Part shown: one piece after another, positions 1 to 7,788 of the stretch
Numbering within the stretch: the first letter of the stretch is position 1
Layout: every line of letters starts with the position of its first letter
Translations under genes and position numbers: made by a program
The notes under the pieces: model-generated
Databases searched by the model: none
What the model was told of the DNA's origin: nothing
What the model saw: the letters and a program-made list of their open reading frames with translations, nothing else
From: an uncultured Desulfomicrobiaceae bacterium
Lineage (GTDB): Bacteria; Desulfobacterota; Desulfovibrionia; Desulfovibrionales; Desulfomicrobiaceae
Direction of reading: 5' to 3'
DNA length: 64,000 bases
Assembly: GCA_937989665.1 (NCBI GenBank)
Contig: CALKRN010000011.1
Span: 62,001-126,000 of the forward strand

Positions 1-160
1 AATCGGGTGCTCCTGGGCTCCCTCTTCGAGGTGGAGGCTACAGCCTCCCTCTCGAGTCTGAGTCAGGGAAATCTTCTAAAAAAGATATCCCCCCTTGGAG
101 TTCGAGAGACGGCCCGCCTGCTTCCGTGGGGTGGGTGCTGCGTGACGGTAGCCATGGTCG
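1..160. other. non-coding flank downstream of mlaA
   Basis: No convincing gene is seen here. The stretch contains a 7-bp inverted repeat with a 2-nt centre at 33-48 (GGAGGCT/AGCCTCC). It lies beyond the mlaA stop and could be part of its 3' untranslated region, but it lacks a T-run on the minus strand, so I do not call it a terminator. Confidence 0.4.
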
Positions 161-880
161 CTATTGGCGTACCAAACCTTCGCGGTATTGGGTGTAGATG
201 TCCTTGAAGCTGAGGTAAGGATCGAAGGCCTCCTTTTTGGTGCGCTGGTACTCCTCAAAATACTGGGCCAGGGCATTGCCACGGTCATGGATGCGCAGCG
301 GCACTGCCGCTTCATAAAGAGGGGCGTACCAGAACAGCGGGTGGGCGACCGAATCGGCAACCAAACCGCCCAGGTCACGAAGACTCGAGGGGCCCAAGAA
401 GGGGAGGACGAGGTAGACCCCATGGCCGGCACCCGCTTGGCCGAGGGTTTGGCCAAAGTCCTCGGGGGAGGGGTTGAGCCAGGCAATGTCCCGGGTGACG
501 TTCGCAAGACCGAAGGAGCCAAAGACCGTATTGAGGGCAAAACGGACGATCTCCGCGAAGGCTTTGTCCACCTTGAGTTGGAGGAGACTGTTGGCCACCC
601 GCACTGGCGTGGCTAGATTGTAATAGAAATTGCTAAAACCTCGACGGGCGTCCGGTGGAAAAGCGCCCACATACACGGTGCGCACTGGGGCGAAGATACT
701 GGTGATAAACCAGTCGTTGAAACGGAACATGGCGCGATTGAAGGGTTCGAGAGGATCGGGGATGACGTAATCCTCTTGGGCAAGGGGGGAGCTTGGCGCC
801 GGTGCGTGTTTGGCAGCGCAGGCGCCAAGGGTCAGCATCAGGGTGCATACCAACACGATGGACTTAGCGATTCGGGCCAT
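161..880 (-). CDS. mlaA: MlaA (VacJ) family outer-membrane lipoprotein
   Basis: Outer-membrane lipoprotein of the Mla pathway, which in characterised bacteria removes phospholipids from the outer leaflet and passes them to periplasmic MlaC. The 239-aa product starts with a lipoprotein signal peptide and a lipobox L18-G19-A20-C21. It then has the family motif DPLEPFNRAMFRFND and the hydrophobic helices typical of MlaA. The start at 880 was chosen because AAGGAGAG precedes it; an in-frame upstream extension to 994 has no signal-peptide character. It overlaps the end of mlaC by 17 bp and is the last gene of mlaEFDCA. The C-terminus extends past the core MlaA domain with charged residues (YFEEYQRTKKEAFDPY). 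Confidence 0.93.
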   Translation of the reverse strand: MARIAKSIVLVCTLMLTLGACAAKHAPAPSSPLAQEDYVIPDPLEPFNRAMFRFNDWFITSIFAPVRTVYVGAFPPDARRGFSNFYYNLATPVRVANSLLQLKVDKAFAEIVRFALNTVFGSFGLANVTRDIAWLNPSPEDFGQTLGQAGAGHGVYLVLPFLGPSSLRDLGGLVADSVAHPLFWYAPLYEAAVPLRIHDRGNALAQYFEEYQRTKKEAFDPYLSFKDIYTQYREGLVRQ

Positions 881-1457
881 GGATTCTCTCCTTGAGGATA
901 GCGATGAGATGCTGCGGAGGATGAGACTGGAGGATACTTTGGAATTGGGTCCGAAAGTTACGGACCAAACTGACGTTTTCCACTGTAATATCAAAAGCCC
1001 GCCAACCTGTAGGACCGGAGATGAGGTTTATTTCGACGCGGAGCGGACCTTTATCGGTCGCTACGCTAAACCGCACAACGGCCTGGGTGGGCGATTGCAT
1101 GATTTCCTCTTCATAGCGGATGCCCTGATTGTTATAGACATCCAATTTATCGAGGTAGGTCTGTTTGATGAGTTCTACAAAGAGGGCCGCAAACTCTGTT
1201 TGCTCTCCTGGCGATAAAGCTCGCCAATACTGGCCAAGGGAGCGACGGGCCAGCTCCTGAGTATCAAAAAAATCCTCAGTAATGCGCTCGAGTTGTGCAC
1301 GGCGCTCTCGCTTGTGGGTCTCGCCACGCAAATCTGGATTCTCCAAGATCGCAACCACCCGTTCCACATTACTGCGCACAAAGGTCAGGGGAGAAGTATC
1401 TGCCCAGACAATATCTCCAAGCAAAAGCCAACTGAGGGCGAACAGGAGGTGCTTCAT
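864..1457 (-). CDS. mlaC: MlaC/Ttg2D periplasmic phospholipid-binding protein
   Basis: Periplasmic shuttle that carries phospholipid between outer-membrane MlaA and the inner-membrane MlaFED complex. The 197-aa protein has an N-terminal signal peptide (hydrophobic LLFALSWLLLG, likely cleavage after VWA near residue 19). The MlaC fold follows, including FFDTQELARRSLGQYWRALS and the C-terminal WRAFDITVENVSLVRNFRTQF, both highly typical of the family. The length matches the usual 190-210 aa. Its ATG overlaps the mlaD stop by 4 bp (ATGA), indicating translational coupling. Confidence 0.95.
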   Translation of the reverse strand: MKHLLFALSWLLLGDIVWADTSPLTFVRSNVERVVAILENPDLRGETHKRERRAQLERITEDFFDTQELARRSLGQYWRALSPGEQTEFAALFVELIKQTYLDKLDVYNNQGIRYEEEIMQSPTQAVVRFSVATDKGPLRVEINLISGPTGWRAFDITVENVSLVRNFRTQFQSILQSHPPQHLIAILKERIHGPNR

Positions 1458-1909
1458 TGTTTGACGCTCCCAAAGAGGTATTTGGAGACCATTTCTTCAA
1501 TATCGAAGGCCGCTTTGGTGTCTAAAACGGCCCCGCCGTCACCAAGAAAGGCCTCGTCAGCACCAGGGATGATTTGGATATATTTATCGCCAATGAGCCC
1601 ACTCGTCTTGATGGCCGCGGCGGAGTCCGTAGGGATGCGTACCCCGTCGTGGATGTGCATGAGGACTTTGGCTTGATAGAAACGTTCCTGGTCGAGCTGG
1701 ATGCCGATGACCTTCCCCACGGTGACCCCAGAAATCTCGACGCTGCTGCCTACCCGCAGGCCACTGACCGAAGGGAAATGGGCCTGGACCGTGTACACTC
1801 CCCGGGCGAGCAAGGGAGTGTTGGCTAACGTCAAGGTAAGATACCCAGCAGCCAAAAGGCCAAGCAAAACAAAGGCACCAACGGATGCCAACAGAGCAGA
1901 TGCTTTCAT
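1454..1909 (-). CDS. mlaD: MlaD, MCE-domain substrate-binding subunit
   Basis: Inner-membrane anchored MCE protein that forms the periplasmic ring of the Mla ABC transporter. The 151-aa product has one N-terminal membrane segment (about residues 5-27) and a single MCE domain (about 38-115) with the typical VSGLRVGSSVEISGVTVGKV block and SAAIKTSGLIGDKYIQI. The length fits E. coli MlaD (about 180 aa) rather than longer Mce proteins. The start at 1909 is the only one that gives a proper N-terminal anchor; a longer in-frame extension to 2146 is proline- and arginine-rich shadow sequence. It overlaps both mlaF and mlaC by 4 bp. Confidence 0.94.
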   Translation of the reverse strand: MKASALLASVGAFVLLGLLAAGYLTLTLANTPLLARGVYTVQAHFPSVSGLRVGSSVEISGVTVGKVIGIQLDQERFYQAKVLMHIHDGVRIPTDSAAAIKTSGLIGDKYIQIIPGADEAFLGDGGAVLDTKAAFDIEEMVSKYLFGSVKQ

Positions 1910-3093
1910 AGCGGTATGCCTCGTGCCGATGTAAGGAGGGCATGGACTTGGTGCAGCGGTGGGACGTGTGGCTGCAACGGCGCCGCGCCGGCCACGAACG
2001 TCAGGCGGCGTCGATTCGAGAGACGCCCTACGGCTGTGGCCGTAGAGCAGGAGGCGAGGATCGTGGCAAGGCCCTGGATGAGGTCTTGTTCTGTCGTCTT
2101 GGTCGCCGCCACAAGCATGGCCACCGTTTCGACTCCCACCCGCCACAGCCCAGTAGGGGCCAAGGGACTGTCGGCAAGGCGGGTTACGACCTCGCGTAAA
2201 CAGGAAAAGGCGGCGACTTGCCCCCGGTAGTCGCGCACCTCACGCAGACCCGTCAGACGCAGGACCACGAGCCAAACGTCAGGTTTCTCCTGAGCGCCGC
2301 GGATAGCCTCCACAAACGCCGCCCGACTCCCCAGGCCAACAAGTTCCTCGGCGAGGATGCCGTGACCATCAAGATAGGGGCGTAAGGCCTCACTCTTTTG
2401 GGCTTCCAGTTCCAACGGGGAACCACTGAAGATGACCTGCCCATTATCAAGGATGCGCACCGCCTGGGCCACGAGGAAAATATCCGGCACGTCATGGGTG
2501 ATGATGACCGCCGTAAAGCCAAAGCGGGCATGGTATTGGGCGATCATGGCAAGCACGGCGTTTTTGCGCAGCGGGTCCAGGCCTGTGGTGGGTTCGTCAA
2601 AAAAGATGAGCTCTGGCTGGGTGATGAGGGCGCGGGCCAAGGCCACGCGCTTCTGCATGCCACCAGACAAGGCCTTGGGAAATTGGTCGAGAGCGCCAAG
2701 GATGTCGAGCTGCGCGCAGACCTCCTTCACCCGAGCGGCCCGCTCCCGTGGAGTGCCTTCACCACGCTCTTTGAGAGGGAGCTCGACGTTTTCAAAGACC
2801 GTGAGGGAGTCGAACAGGGCATTCTGTTGGAACATGTAGCTCAGCCGTGCCTTGATGGTCCGAAATGCCTTTCGAGACATCTGGCTGTAGGGCAGGTCTT
2901 CGAAAAAGATCTCTCCCCGATCAGGTTGGAGCAAGCCGATGGCATGTTTGACGAGGACACTTTTGCCTGTGCCGCTTTTGCCGATGATGGCGGTGATGGC
3001 ATGGCGGGGAATGGTGAGGCTTACGCCATCCAGCACCACCTTGTCGCCAAAGGCCTTGTGGACATTCTCGAAGCGGATAAGCGGGGTATCCAT
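1906..3093 (-). CDS. mlaF: MlaF ATPase with a C-terminal GGDEF-like extension
   Basis: ATP-binding subunit of the Mla lipid transporter. Residues 1-245 form a normal ABC ATPase: Walker A GKSGTGKS (38-45), Q-loop FQQN (88-91), signature LSGGM (142-146), Walker B LIFFDE (162-167) and H-loop histidine 200. The protein is 395 aa, whereas MlaF is usually about 270 aa. Residues 250-395 are extra. They show the strand/helix order of a GGDEF domain: WLVVLRL (274-280), then RVGVET (318-323) where RxGGDEF would lie, LTFVAGAAP (364-372) where the SxG strand lies, and VHALLTSAR (383-391) near the usual end. The catalytic GG(D/E)EF residues are lost, so diguanylate cyclase activity is not expected. The fold assignment is inference from pattern. 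Start at 3093 (MDTPL) fits the ABC domain. Confidence 0.9.
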   Translation of the reverse strand: MDTPLIRFENVHKAFGDKVVLDGVSLTIPRHAITAIIGKSGTGKSVLVKHAIGLLQPDRGEIFFEDLPYSQMSRKAFRTIKARLSYMFQQNALFDSLTVFENVELPLKERGEGTPRERAARVKEVCAQLDILGALDQFPKALSGGMQKRVALARALITQPELIFFDEPTTGLDPLRKNAVLAMIAQYHARFGFTAVIITHDVPDIFLVAQAVRILDNGQVIFSGSPLELEAQKSEALRPYLDGHGILAEELVGLGSRAAFVEAIRGAQEKPDVWLVVLRLTGLREVRDYRGQVAAFSCLREVVTRLADSPLAPTGLWRVGVETVAMLVAATKTTEQDLIQGLATILASCSTATAVGRLSNRRRLTFVAGAAPLQPHVPPLHQVHALLTSARGIPL

Positions 3094-3097
3094 GGCG

Positions 3098-3880
3098 CTA
3101 CATGAGGAATGAGGTGATGGCATAGTCCGCCATGAGGACATATACACAGGACTGTACTACCGCCGATGTAGTGGATGCACTCACCCCCCGAGCGCCGGCA
3201 CTATCCTGACGCAAATGGGTGTGATAGCCGCAATAACAACAGATGCTCATCACTAGAAAGCCAAAGATTCCAGCTTTAATAAATCCCCCTGTGATATCTG
3301 AAAGCACAAGGGTGGATTGGATTTTACTGAAGTAGATGCCAGCCCGTGCCGATAGCAGACGAGCAGCAAGATAGCCGCCGAGAATACCGACGGTGTTGAA
3401 GATCGCGGTGAGTAAAGGGAACGCGATGAGGGCCGCGGCCAGGCGCGGCGTGACGAGGTAGCGGATGGGGTCCACGTCCATAGTGACCAGAGCGTCGATC
3501 TGTTCCGAGATACGCATGATGCCAAGCTCAGCGGCGATACTCGACCCGGCACGGGCTACAACCATGATGGCTGTCAGCACAGGGCCGAGCTCTCGAACGA
3601 GAGATAACGCCACCACGGTCCCTAAGGCCCCCTCCGCGCTGAATTTGATGAGGGTATAGTATCCCTGGAGTCCAAGGACCATGCCGGTAAAGAGGGCGAC
3701 CAGGGCCACAATTCCCATGGAGCCAGCGCCGATATAGGCCACTTGCTCGAGGATTTTGCGTCCAAGGCGGACCGGTTGCAGGAGCTGGGCCAGGGCATGG
3801 AGGCAAAATACGGCATAGCGACCGAGGTGCTCGAGGAGGAAGAGGGCAGGGAGGCCAAGACGAAGCAGCAGTTGGTTCAT
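3098..3880 (-). CDS. mlaE: MlaE permease of the Mla ABC transporter
   Basis: Inner-membrane permease that moves phospholipid in concert with MlaF ATPase and MlaD. The 260-aa length matches the family. The sequence has the hallmark blocks GMVLGLQGYYTL, LSLVRELGPVLTAIMVVARAGSSIAAELGIMRISEQIDAL (given here as one continuous conserved zone around residues 80-125 in several segments) and five to six membrane helices. It is the first gene of mlaEFDCA. The start at 3880 fits the usual MNxxL-type N-terminus; 3913 is an alternative. Only 4 bp separate it from mlaF, and a promoter-like sequence lies about 60 bp upstream. Confidence 0.95.
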   Translation of the reverse strand: MNQLLLRLGLPALFLLEHLGRYAVFCLHALAQLLQPVRLGRKILEQVAYIGAGSMGIVALVALFTGMVLGLQGYYTLIKFSAEGALGTVVALSLVRELGPVLTAIMVVARAGSSIAAELGIMRISEQIDALVTMDVDPIRYLVTPRLAAALIAFPLLTAIFNTVGILGGYLAARLLSARAGIYFSKIQSTLVLSDITGGFIKAGIFGFLVMSICCYCGYHTHLRQDSAGARGVSASTTSAVVQSCVYVLMADYAITSFLM

Positions 3881-4085
3881 CGATGTTGTTCCAAAGGCAG
3901 GGATGCTCCCCATAGTGCACGGGAGCCGTTACCCTAGGAGTGTACTCGTTTTGATGCCGAAGACAAGCGTACCCTTTTGTCTGCAAGTAAAGAGAGGGGG
4001 TTGGGGCGGACCAAAGGCAGTGTGGAGCATCCAAGCTCGCTGTTTTCTCTCAGAGGGTTTTGAGCCTTGAGCAGGTTGGTATTCG
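3881..4085. other. intergenic region between the kinase gene and mlaE
   Basis: About 205 bp holding the candidate mla promoter. No strong hairpin-plus-T-run terminator for the upstream kinase gene and no RNA gene was recognised. Confidence 0.4.
3939..3966 (-). promoter_or_regulatory. candidate sigma-70-type promoter of the mla operon
   Basis: Reading the minus strand, TTGTCT (3966-3961) and TACACT (3944-3939) are separated by 16 bp and lie 59-86 bp upstream of the mlaE start. Each hexamer matches the consensus at four of six positions. This is a pattern match only. Confidence 0.4.
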
Positions 4086-4976
4086 TTAGAGTAATTGGTA
4101 GCTACTGAGGCTCACCGGGGCAGCGAGGCTTGGCAGCACCCGTTCGAGCAAAACGCCCTCTCGCTCGGGAGCGCCGTAACCAAAGGTCGCACGGATGGCT
4201 AGGGCGACAAAATGCACGGCCCGATCTAGGGAAATGGGAAGGGAATCCCCTTGGAGGAGGGCGCCGGTGAGGACGCTGGCAAAGATATCCCCTGTTCCGG
4301 GATAACTCGCCGGGACGAAAGCACAGGCTACCCGCCAAAACTTATTGGTGCGGCGGTCAAAGGCCACGGTTTGGGTTCGATCTGGTTCGGTGCTCGGCAA
4401 ACCGGTCAGGACGACCCACCATGGCCCAAAGGCCGCCAGACGCCGAGCCCAGTCCTTGATGGTTGCTTCGCGCAGAGGCTGGTCCATGACCTGTGCGGGA
4501 TCTTCTCCAAGGAGCAGGGCGGCTTCCGTCGCGTTGGGGGTAATGAGATGGGCGTGGGCAATGAGCTGGCGCATCCCTGCCACCATGGTTCCATCCATAG
4601 TGGAATAGAGGCTCCCGTTATCCCCCAAGACCGGGTCTACAACAATGAGGGCATCCTGACCAACGGTGGCGATTGCTTCGTGGACAAGTCGGATTTGTCC
4701 TGGCGATCCCAAAAAGCCCGAATACACAGCGGCAAAGCGTAAGCCGAGCTGCTGCCAATGGCGCAAAATAGCGGCCATGTCGTCGGTGAGATCTCGGAAG
4801 TGGAAGCCAGTAAATCCGCCCGTATGGGTGGAGAGAAGGGCCGTGGGCAAGGCGCAGACCTGAAACCCCATGGTCGAAAGGATGGGAATGGCCGCAGCCA
4901 GGGAACCGCCTCCAAAGCCAGAAAGATCATGGATGGCAGCTACACGGCGAACGGCCGTAGGGACAGCGAGCATCAT
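4086..4976 (-). CDS. pyridoxal/pyridoxamine kinase (PdxY/PdxK-like)
   Basis: Ribokinase-superfamily kinase expected to phosphorylate pyridoxal or pyridoxamine in B6 salvage. The 296-aa protein has the N-terminal block VAAIHDLSGFGGGSLAAAIPIL, a GFTGFHFRDLTDDM segment characteristic of PdxY-like kinases, VVDPVLGDNGSLY, ITPNATEAALLLG, and the catalytic anion-hole/base motif PGTGDIFASVLTGALL near residues 225-240. These distinguish it from ThiD, which also shares the fold. It overlaps the end of the upstream HU-like gene by 4 bp, although the functional link is not obvious. The exact preferred B6 vitamer cannot be told from sequence. Confidence 0.82.
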   Translation of the reverse strand: MMLAVPTAVRRVAAIHDLSGFGGGSLAAAIPILSTMGFQVCALPTALLSTHTGGFTGFHFRDLTDDMAAILRHWQQLGLRFAAVYSGFLGSPGQIRLVHEAIATVGQDALIVVDPVLGDNGSLYSTMDGTMVAGMRQLIAHAHLITPNATEAALLLGEDPAQVMDQPLREATIKDWARRLAAFGPWWVVLTGLPSTEPDRTQTVAFDRRTNKFWRVACAFVPASYPGTGDIFASVLTGALLQGDSLPISLDRAVHFVALAIRATFGYGAPEREGVLLERVLPSLAAPVSLSSYQLL

Positions 4977-5251
4977 CGGTCGTTGACCGTATCGAGCAGT
5001 CCCTTGCCTGCCTTGAAAAACGGCAAACGCTTGGCGCGTACTTCCACGGTTTCGCCGGTTTTCGGATTGCGGCCCGTGTACCCCTCGTAGTGTTTGATTT
5101 TGAAGCTGCCAAAGCCACGCAGTTCGATGCGATCCCCGCGAAGCATCGCCGCACGCACGGACTCGAAGAAGGTCTCCACCGTCATCGTGGCCTCATCATG
5201 GGTAATCCCCACTCGCTCAGCCAGGGCCTGAATGAGTTCGCTTTTATTCAT
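4973..5251 (-). CDS. HU/IHF family DNA-binding protein
   Basis: Small nucleoid-associated protein that binds and bends DNA as a dimer. The 92-aa product begins MNKSELIQALAERVGITHDEA and contains the diagnostic block RIELRGFGSFKIK followed by the DNA-contacting arm tip GRNPKTGE and the closing helix FKAGKGL. The overall length is standard. IHF-like features (RGFGSF, YTGRNPKTGE) make it closer to IHF-beta or a generic HU homologue, and the subunit type cannot be settled without alignment. AAGGAG-like sequence (GCTCCTTAG on the plus strand) lies just upstream of the ATG. Confidence 0.93.
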   Translation of the reverse strand: MNKSELIQALAERVGITHDEATMTVETFFESVRAAMLRGDRIELRGFGSFKIKHYEGYTGRNPKTGETVEVRAKRLPFFKAGKGLLDTVNDR

Positions 5252-5287
5252 ACTCGATGCTCCTTAGAGACAAGAGAACAACGCTCG

Positions 5288-7603
5288 TTATTGACGTAAA
5301 GAGGCCACCAGTTCCCGCAAGGCAGTCACTTGCTGGGCCAAGTCGCCTACTGCCTGAGCCGCCTGGTGCATTGCCTGCGCGGCCTCGCTGGCAATGGTGG
5401 TGATTTCCATCACCGAACGGTTGATTTCCTCGGAAGTGGCAGATTGTTCTTCAGCGGCGGTGGCGATGGAGGTGATTTGGCTCATGGAGAGTTCGGCAAT
5501 GCGAGCAATCGCGGCCAAGGCCTCTCCGGCTTTAGTGGTCAGGGAGCTCGCACTTTCCACTGCCCCTTGGGTTTGGGCCATACTCTGCACATTTTGCGCG
5601 ACTCCCTTGGTGATGGCCTCGATGGATTGGGTCACCTGGGAAGTGGCGGCCATCGTGCGTTCGGCCAGCTTGCGGACCTCGTCCGCCACCACGGCAAAGC
5701 CACGGCCAGCTTCGCCAGCCCGAGCCGCCTCAATGGCGGCATTGAGGGCCAAGAGGTTGGTTTGATCGGCGATATCGGCAATGACATCCACAATGGAGCG
5801 GATATCGGCCGCCTTCGCACCTAAGGCATTGATTTCCGATGCTAGAGCCGTCGAGCGCTGACGGACTTCTGCCATGGCCCCAATGACCTGGTCTACTATG
5901 GATTTCCCTGCCTGGCTTTTCTCGAAGGCGTCTTGAGCGCCCTGAACTGACGCGGCAGCGTGTTTGGCGACCTCAAGGACCGTGGCATTCATTTCTTCCA
6001 TGGCCGTGGCCGCCGCCGCGGTGCGGTCGCGCTGGACTTCAGCACCCCGGGAGACCTGCTCAATTTGGGCAGCGAGTTCGTCGGCCGCCGTAGCAATGAG
6101 CTGGGTGAGGGCATCTACTTGGCCAGCTATGGTCAAGAGGCGCTCTTGATTGGCTTCGATGACCTTTTTGGCACGAATAATATCCGTGAGGTCTGTCCAG
6201 ATGGACGAAAATCCCAGATAGTTGCCGTCGAGATCAAAAAGCGGGGTGCAATCAATGCGCAGGTGGACCATCCGGCCATCCCGAGTGGGGACATCGCGCT
6301 CGACGCCGAGCATGGGTTCTCGAGTCTTGGCCACGTGCGAGGCCACTCCTTCTTTGGTGGCATCGCCATAGATGAGGAGATTGACATTCTTTCCTTGCCA
6401 ATCGGCTGGAGTGCCTGGAATACTGAGGAGATCAAGCACCGCCTGGTTGCAACGGATCACTTTGGCCTCAGGGTCGCAGATGATGTTGGGACTTTGAATA
6501 GATTCGATTACGCCTTGTGCAAAGCCGATGCGCTCTTTGATGGTCGCAGCCATTCGGCGGATAGCCGCGACTGTCATGCCGATGGCATCGTGCGCCACAT
6601 AGTCGATGGGGACGTTGTAGTCCCCATTGGCGATATTTTCGGCAGCTTGGGCCATGCGCCGCACCGGGGCGAGCAGTACAGGCACGAGCACCAGGAGCGT
6701 AAGGACGGTGAGGACGAGTGCCGCGAGCATCCCCATTCCTGTGGATTGGAGGATCTCTGTATCGAGGCCATGGAGGGTTTCAGCGGCGCTCATCGTGAAA
6801 AAGAGATTCCAGCCAATGGTGGAGAAAAGGCGTTTGGCCGCAATCTTGGCTTCACCCCGAAATTCGTACTCGATGATCCCCTCATTGGCGGCCATGAGTT
6901 GCGCGGAGGCCGGCACTGTTTCCAAGGCAGGGCGGCCGATGAAGTCTTTTTGGGGATGATAGACCATTACCCCGCGAGTATCGATGATAAAGGGATAGCC
7001 TTTCCCCTGGATGGATGTGCGCTCGAGTATATGAATAAGCTCTGGGGTCAGGACCCGCTTGCCAGCAACGAACCCCCCCACCACCCGGCCTTCCCAGAAG
7101 AGGGGACGGTACTCCATAAGACGGAGGGCGCCGTCAATGACCTCTTCCCCTTCCAGAGGTCGGCCCTTGGCAAGGCTGTCGGCCGCTGCGGCATTGTGCA
7201 GGGGCTCCCCCACCGGGCGTTTGCCTTGGACCTCCCGGTTCGTGGAAACGAGGATAAAGCCTTGGTCGGTACGGACATAGAGGCTGGCCATGGTATCGTA
7301 CTGGAGACGGATGCGGTCCACGATGGCAAAGTTTGCGTCGTATCCTGGAGCCAACTGGCTTGGATCGATGAGCGCCTGAGCCGCGTCAGTAACGGCCTTG
7401 AGGCGGGAACGGGTGGTCTCGGTGTAGAGGCGGATGGCACCATAGAGCTGATCCACTATGTTTTGTGACACCGCCTTTCCCACGACGAGAACATTGTCGC
7501 GGACATGGATGAAGATGATGCTTGAGCAGAGAAATACTCCCAAGAGCATGAGCACGCCCACGGCGGCTTGGAGTTTAATTGGAAAGGGGATCCGACGGAA
7601 CAT
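5288..7603 (-). CDS. methyl-accepting chemotaxis protein with double Cache, HAMP and PAS domains
   Basis: Transmembrane chemoreceptor of 771 aa. Order seen: cytoplasmic stub and first membrane helix (about 13-33); periplasmic double-Cache-type sensor (about 40-270) with [16 protein letters not shown] and [16 protein letters not shown]; second membrane helix (about 285-310); HAMP ([20 protein letters not shown]); a PAS domain (about 370-475, [20 protein letters not shown] to [12 protein letters not shown]); and the signalling domain whose hairpin tip (about 630-660) reads [20 protein letters not shown] and [13 protein letters not shown]. The ligand is unknown. There is no CheR-binding pentapeptide at the C-terminus (ends VASLRQ). 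It is monocistronic and a sigma-28-like promoter lies about 90 bp upstream. Confidence 0.95.
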   Translation of the reverse strand: MFRRIPFPIKLQAAVGVLMLLGVFLCSSIIFIHVRDNVLVVGKAVSQNIVDQLYGAIRLYTETTRSRLKAVTDAAQALIDPSQLAPGYDANFAIVDRIRLQYDTMASLYVRTDQGFILVSTNREVQGKRPVGEPLHNAAAADSLAKGRPLEGEEVIDGALRLMEYRPLFWEGRVVGGFVAGKRVLTPELIHILERTSIQGKGYPFIIDTRGVMVYHPQKDFIGRPALETVPASAQLMAANEGIIEYEFRGEAKIAAKRLFSTIGWNLFFTMSAAETLHGLDTEILQSTGMGMLAALVLTVLTLLVLVPVLLAPVRRMAQAAENIANGDYNVPIDYVAHDAIGMTVAAIRRMAATIKERIGFAQGVIESIQSPNIICDPEAKVIRCNQAVLDLLSIPGTPADWQGKNVNLLIYGDATKEGVASHVAKTREPMLGVERDVPTRDGRMVHLRIDCTPLFDLDGNYLGFSSIWTDLTDIIRAKKVIEANQERLLTIAGQVDALTQLIATAADELAAQIEQVSRGAEVQRDRTAAAATAMEEMNATVLEVAKHAAASVQGAQDAFEKSQAGKSIVDQVIGAMAEVRQRSTALASEINALGAKAADIRSIVDVIADIADQTNLLALNAAIEAARAGEAGRGFAVVADEVRKLAERTMAATSQVTQSIEAITKGVAQNVQSMAQTQGAVESASSLTTKAGEALAAIARIAELSMSQITSIATAAEEQSATSEEINRSVMEITTIASEAAQAMHQAAQAVGDLAQQVTALRELVASLRQ

Positions 7604-7693
7604 GGCCTAACCTCCATCGCTTCCACGTTTTCGAAGTGTTATGGCCAAAACGGATAAAAAAACAAGCCCTTTACACCTCTTTTTTCGAAGAGG

Positions 7694-7720
7694 GCATCGG
7701 CTTTTGTGTTTGTGTTTTCA
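7694..7720 (-). promoter_or_regulatory. candidate sigma-28 (FliA) promoter of the chemoreceptor gene
   Basis: On the minus strand TGAA (7720-7717), 15 bp, then GCCGATGC (7701-7694) resembles the FliA consensus TAAA-N15-GCCGATAA, matching three of four and six of eight positions. Chemoreceptors are often FliA-controlled. A 6-bp inverted repeat CCTCTT/AAGAGG (7676-7693) follows in the leader. Confidence 0.45.
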
Positions 7721-7788
7721 GAGGATTTTGCCTAGTTTTTCGCCTGGTTCGCCTGGAGAGACCAGGAAAATTGTTTTGAGGTGGCCGT

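Noticed and set aside
2398-3105. Open frame opposite the mlaF ATPase region
   Set aside because: Antisense shadow of conserved Walker and signature motifs.
5960-7468. Long plus-strand open frame opposite the chemoreceptor gene
   Set aside because: It is entirely antisense to a well-supported receptor gene, its translation shows no domain, and its length is explained by GC-rich codon structure.
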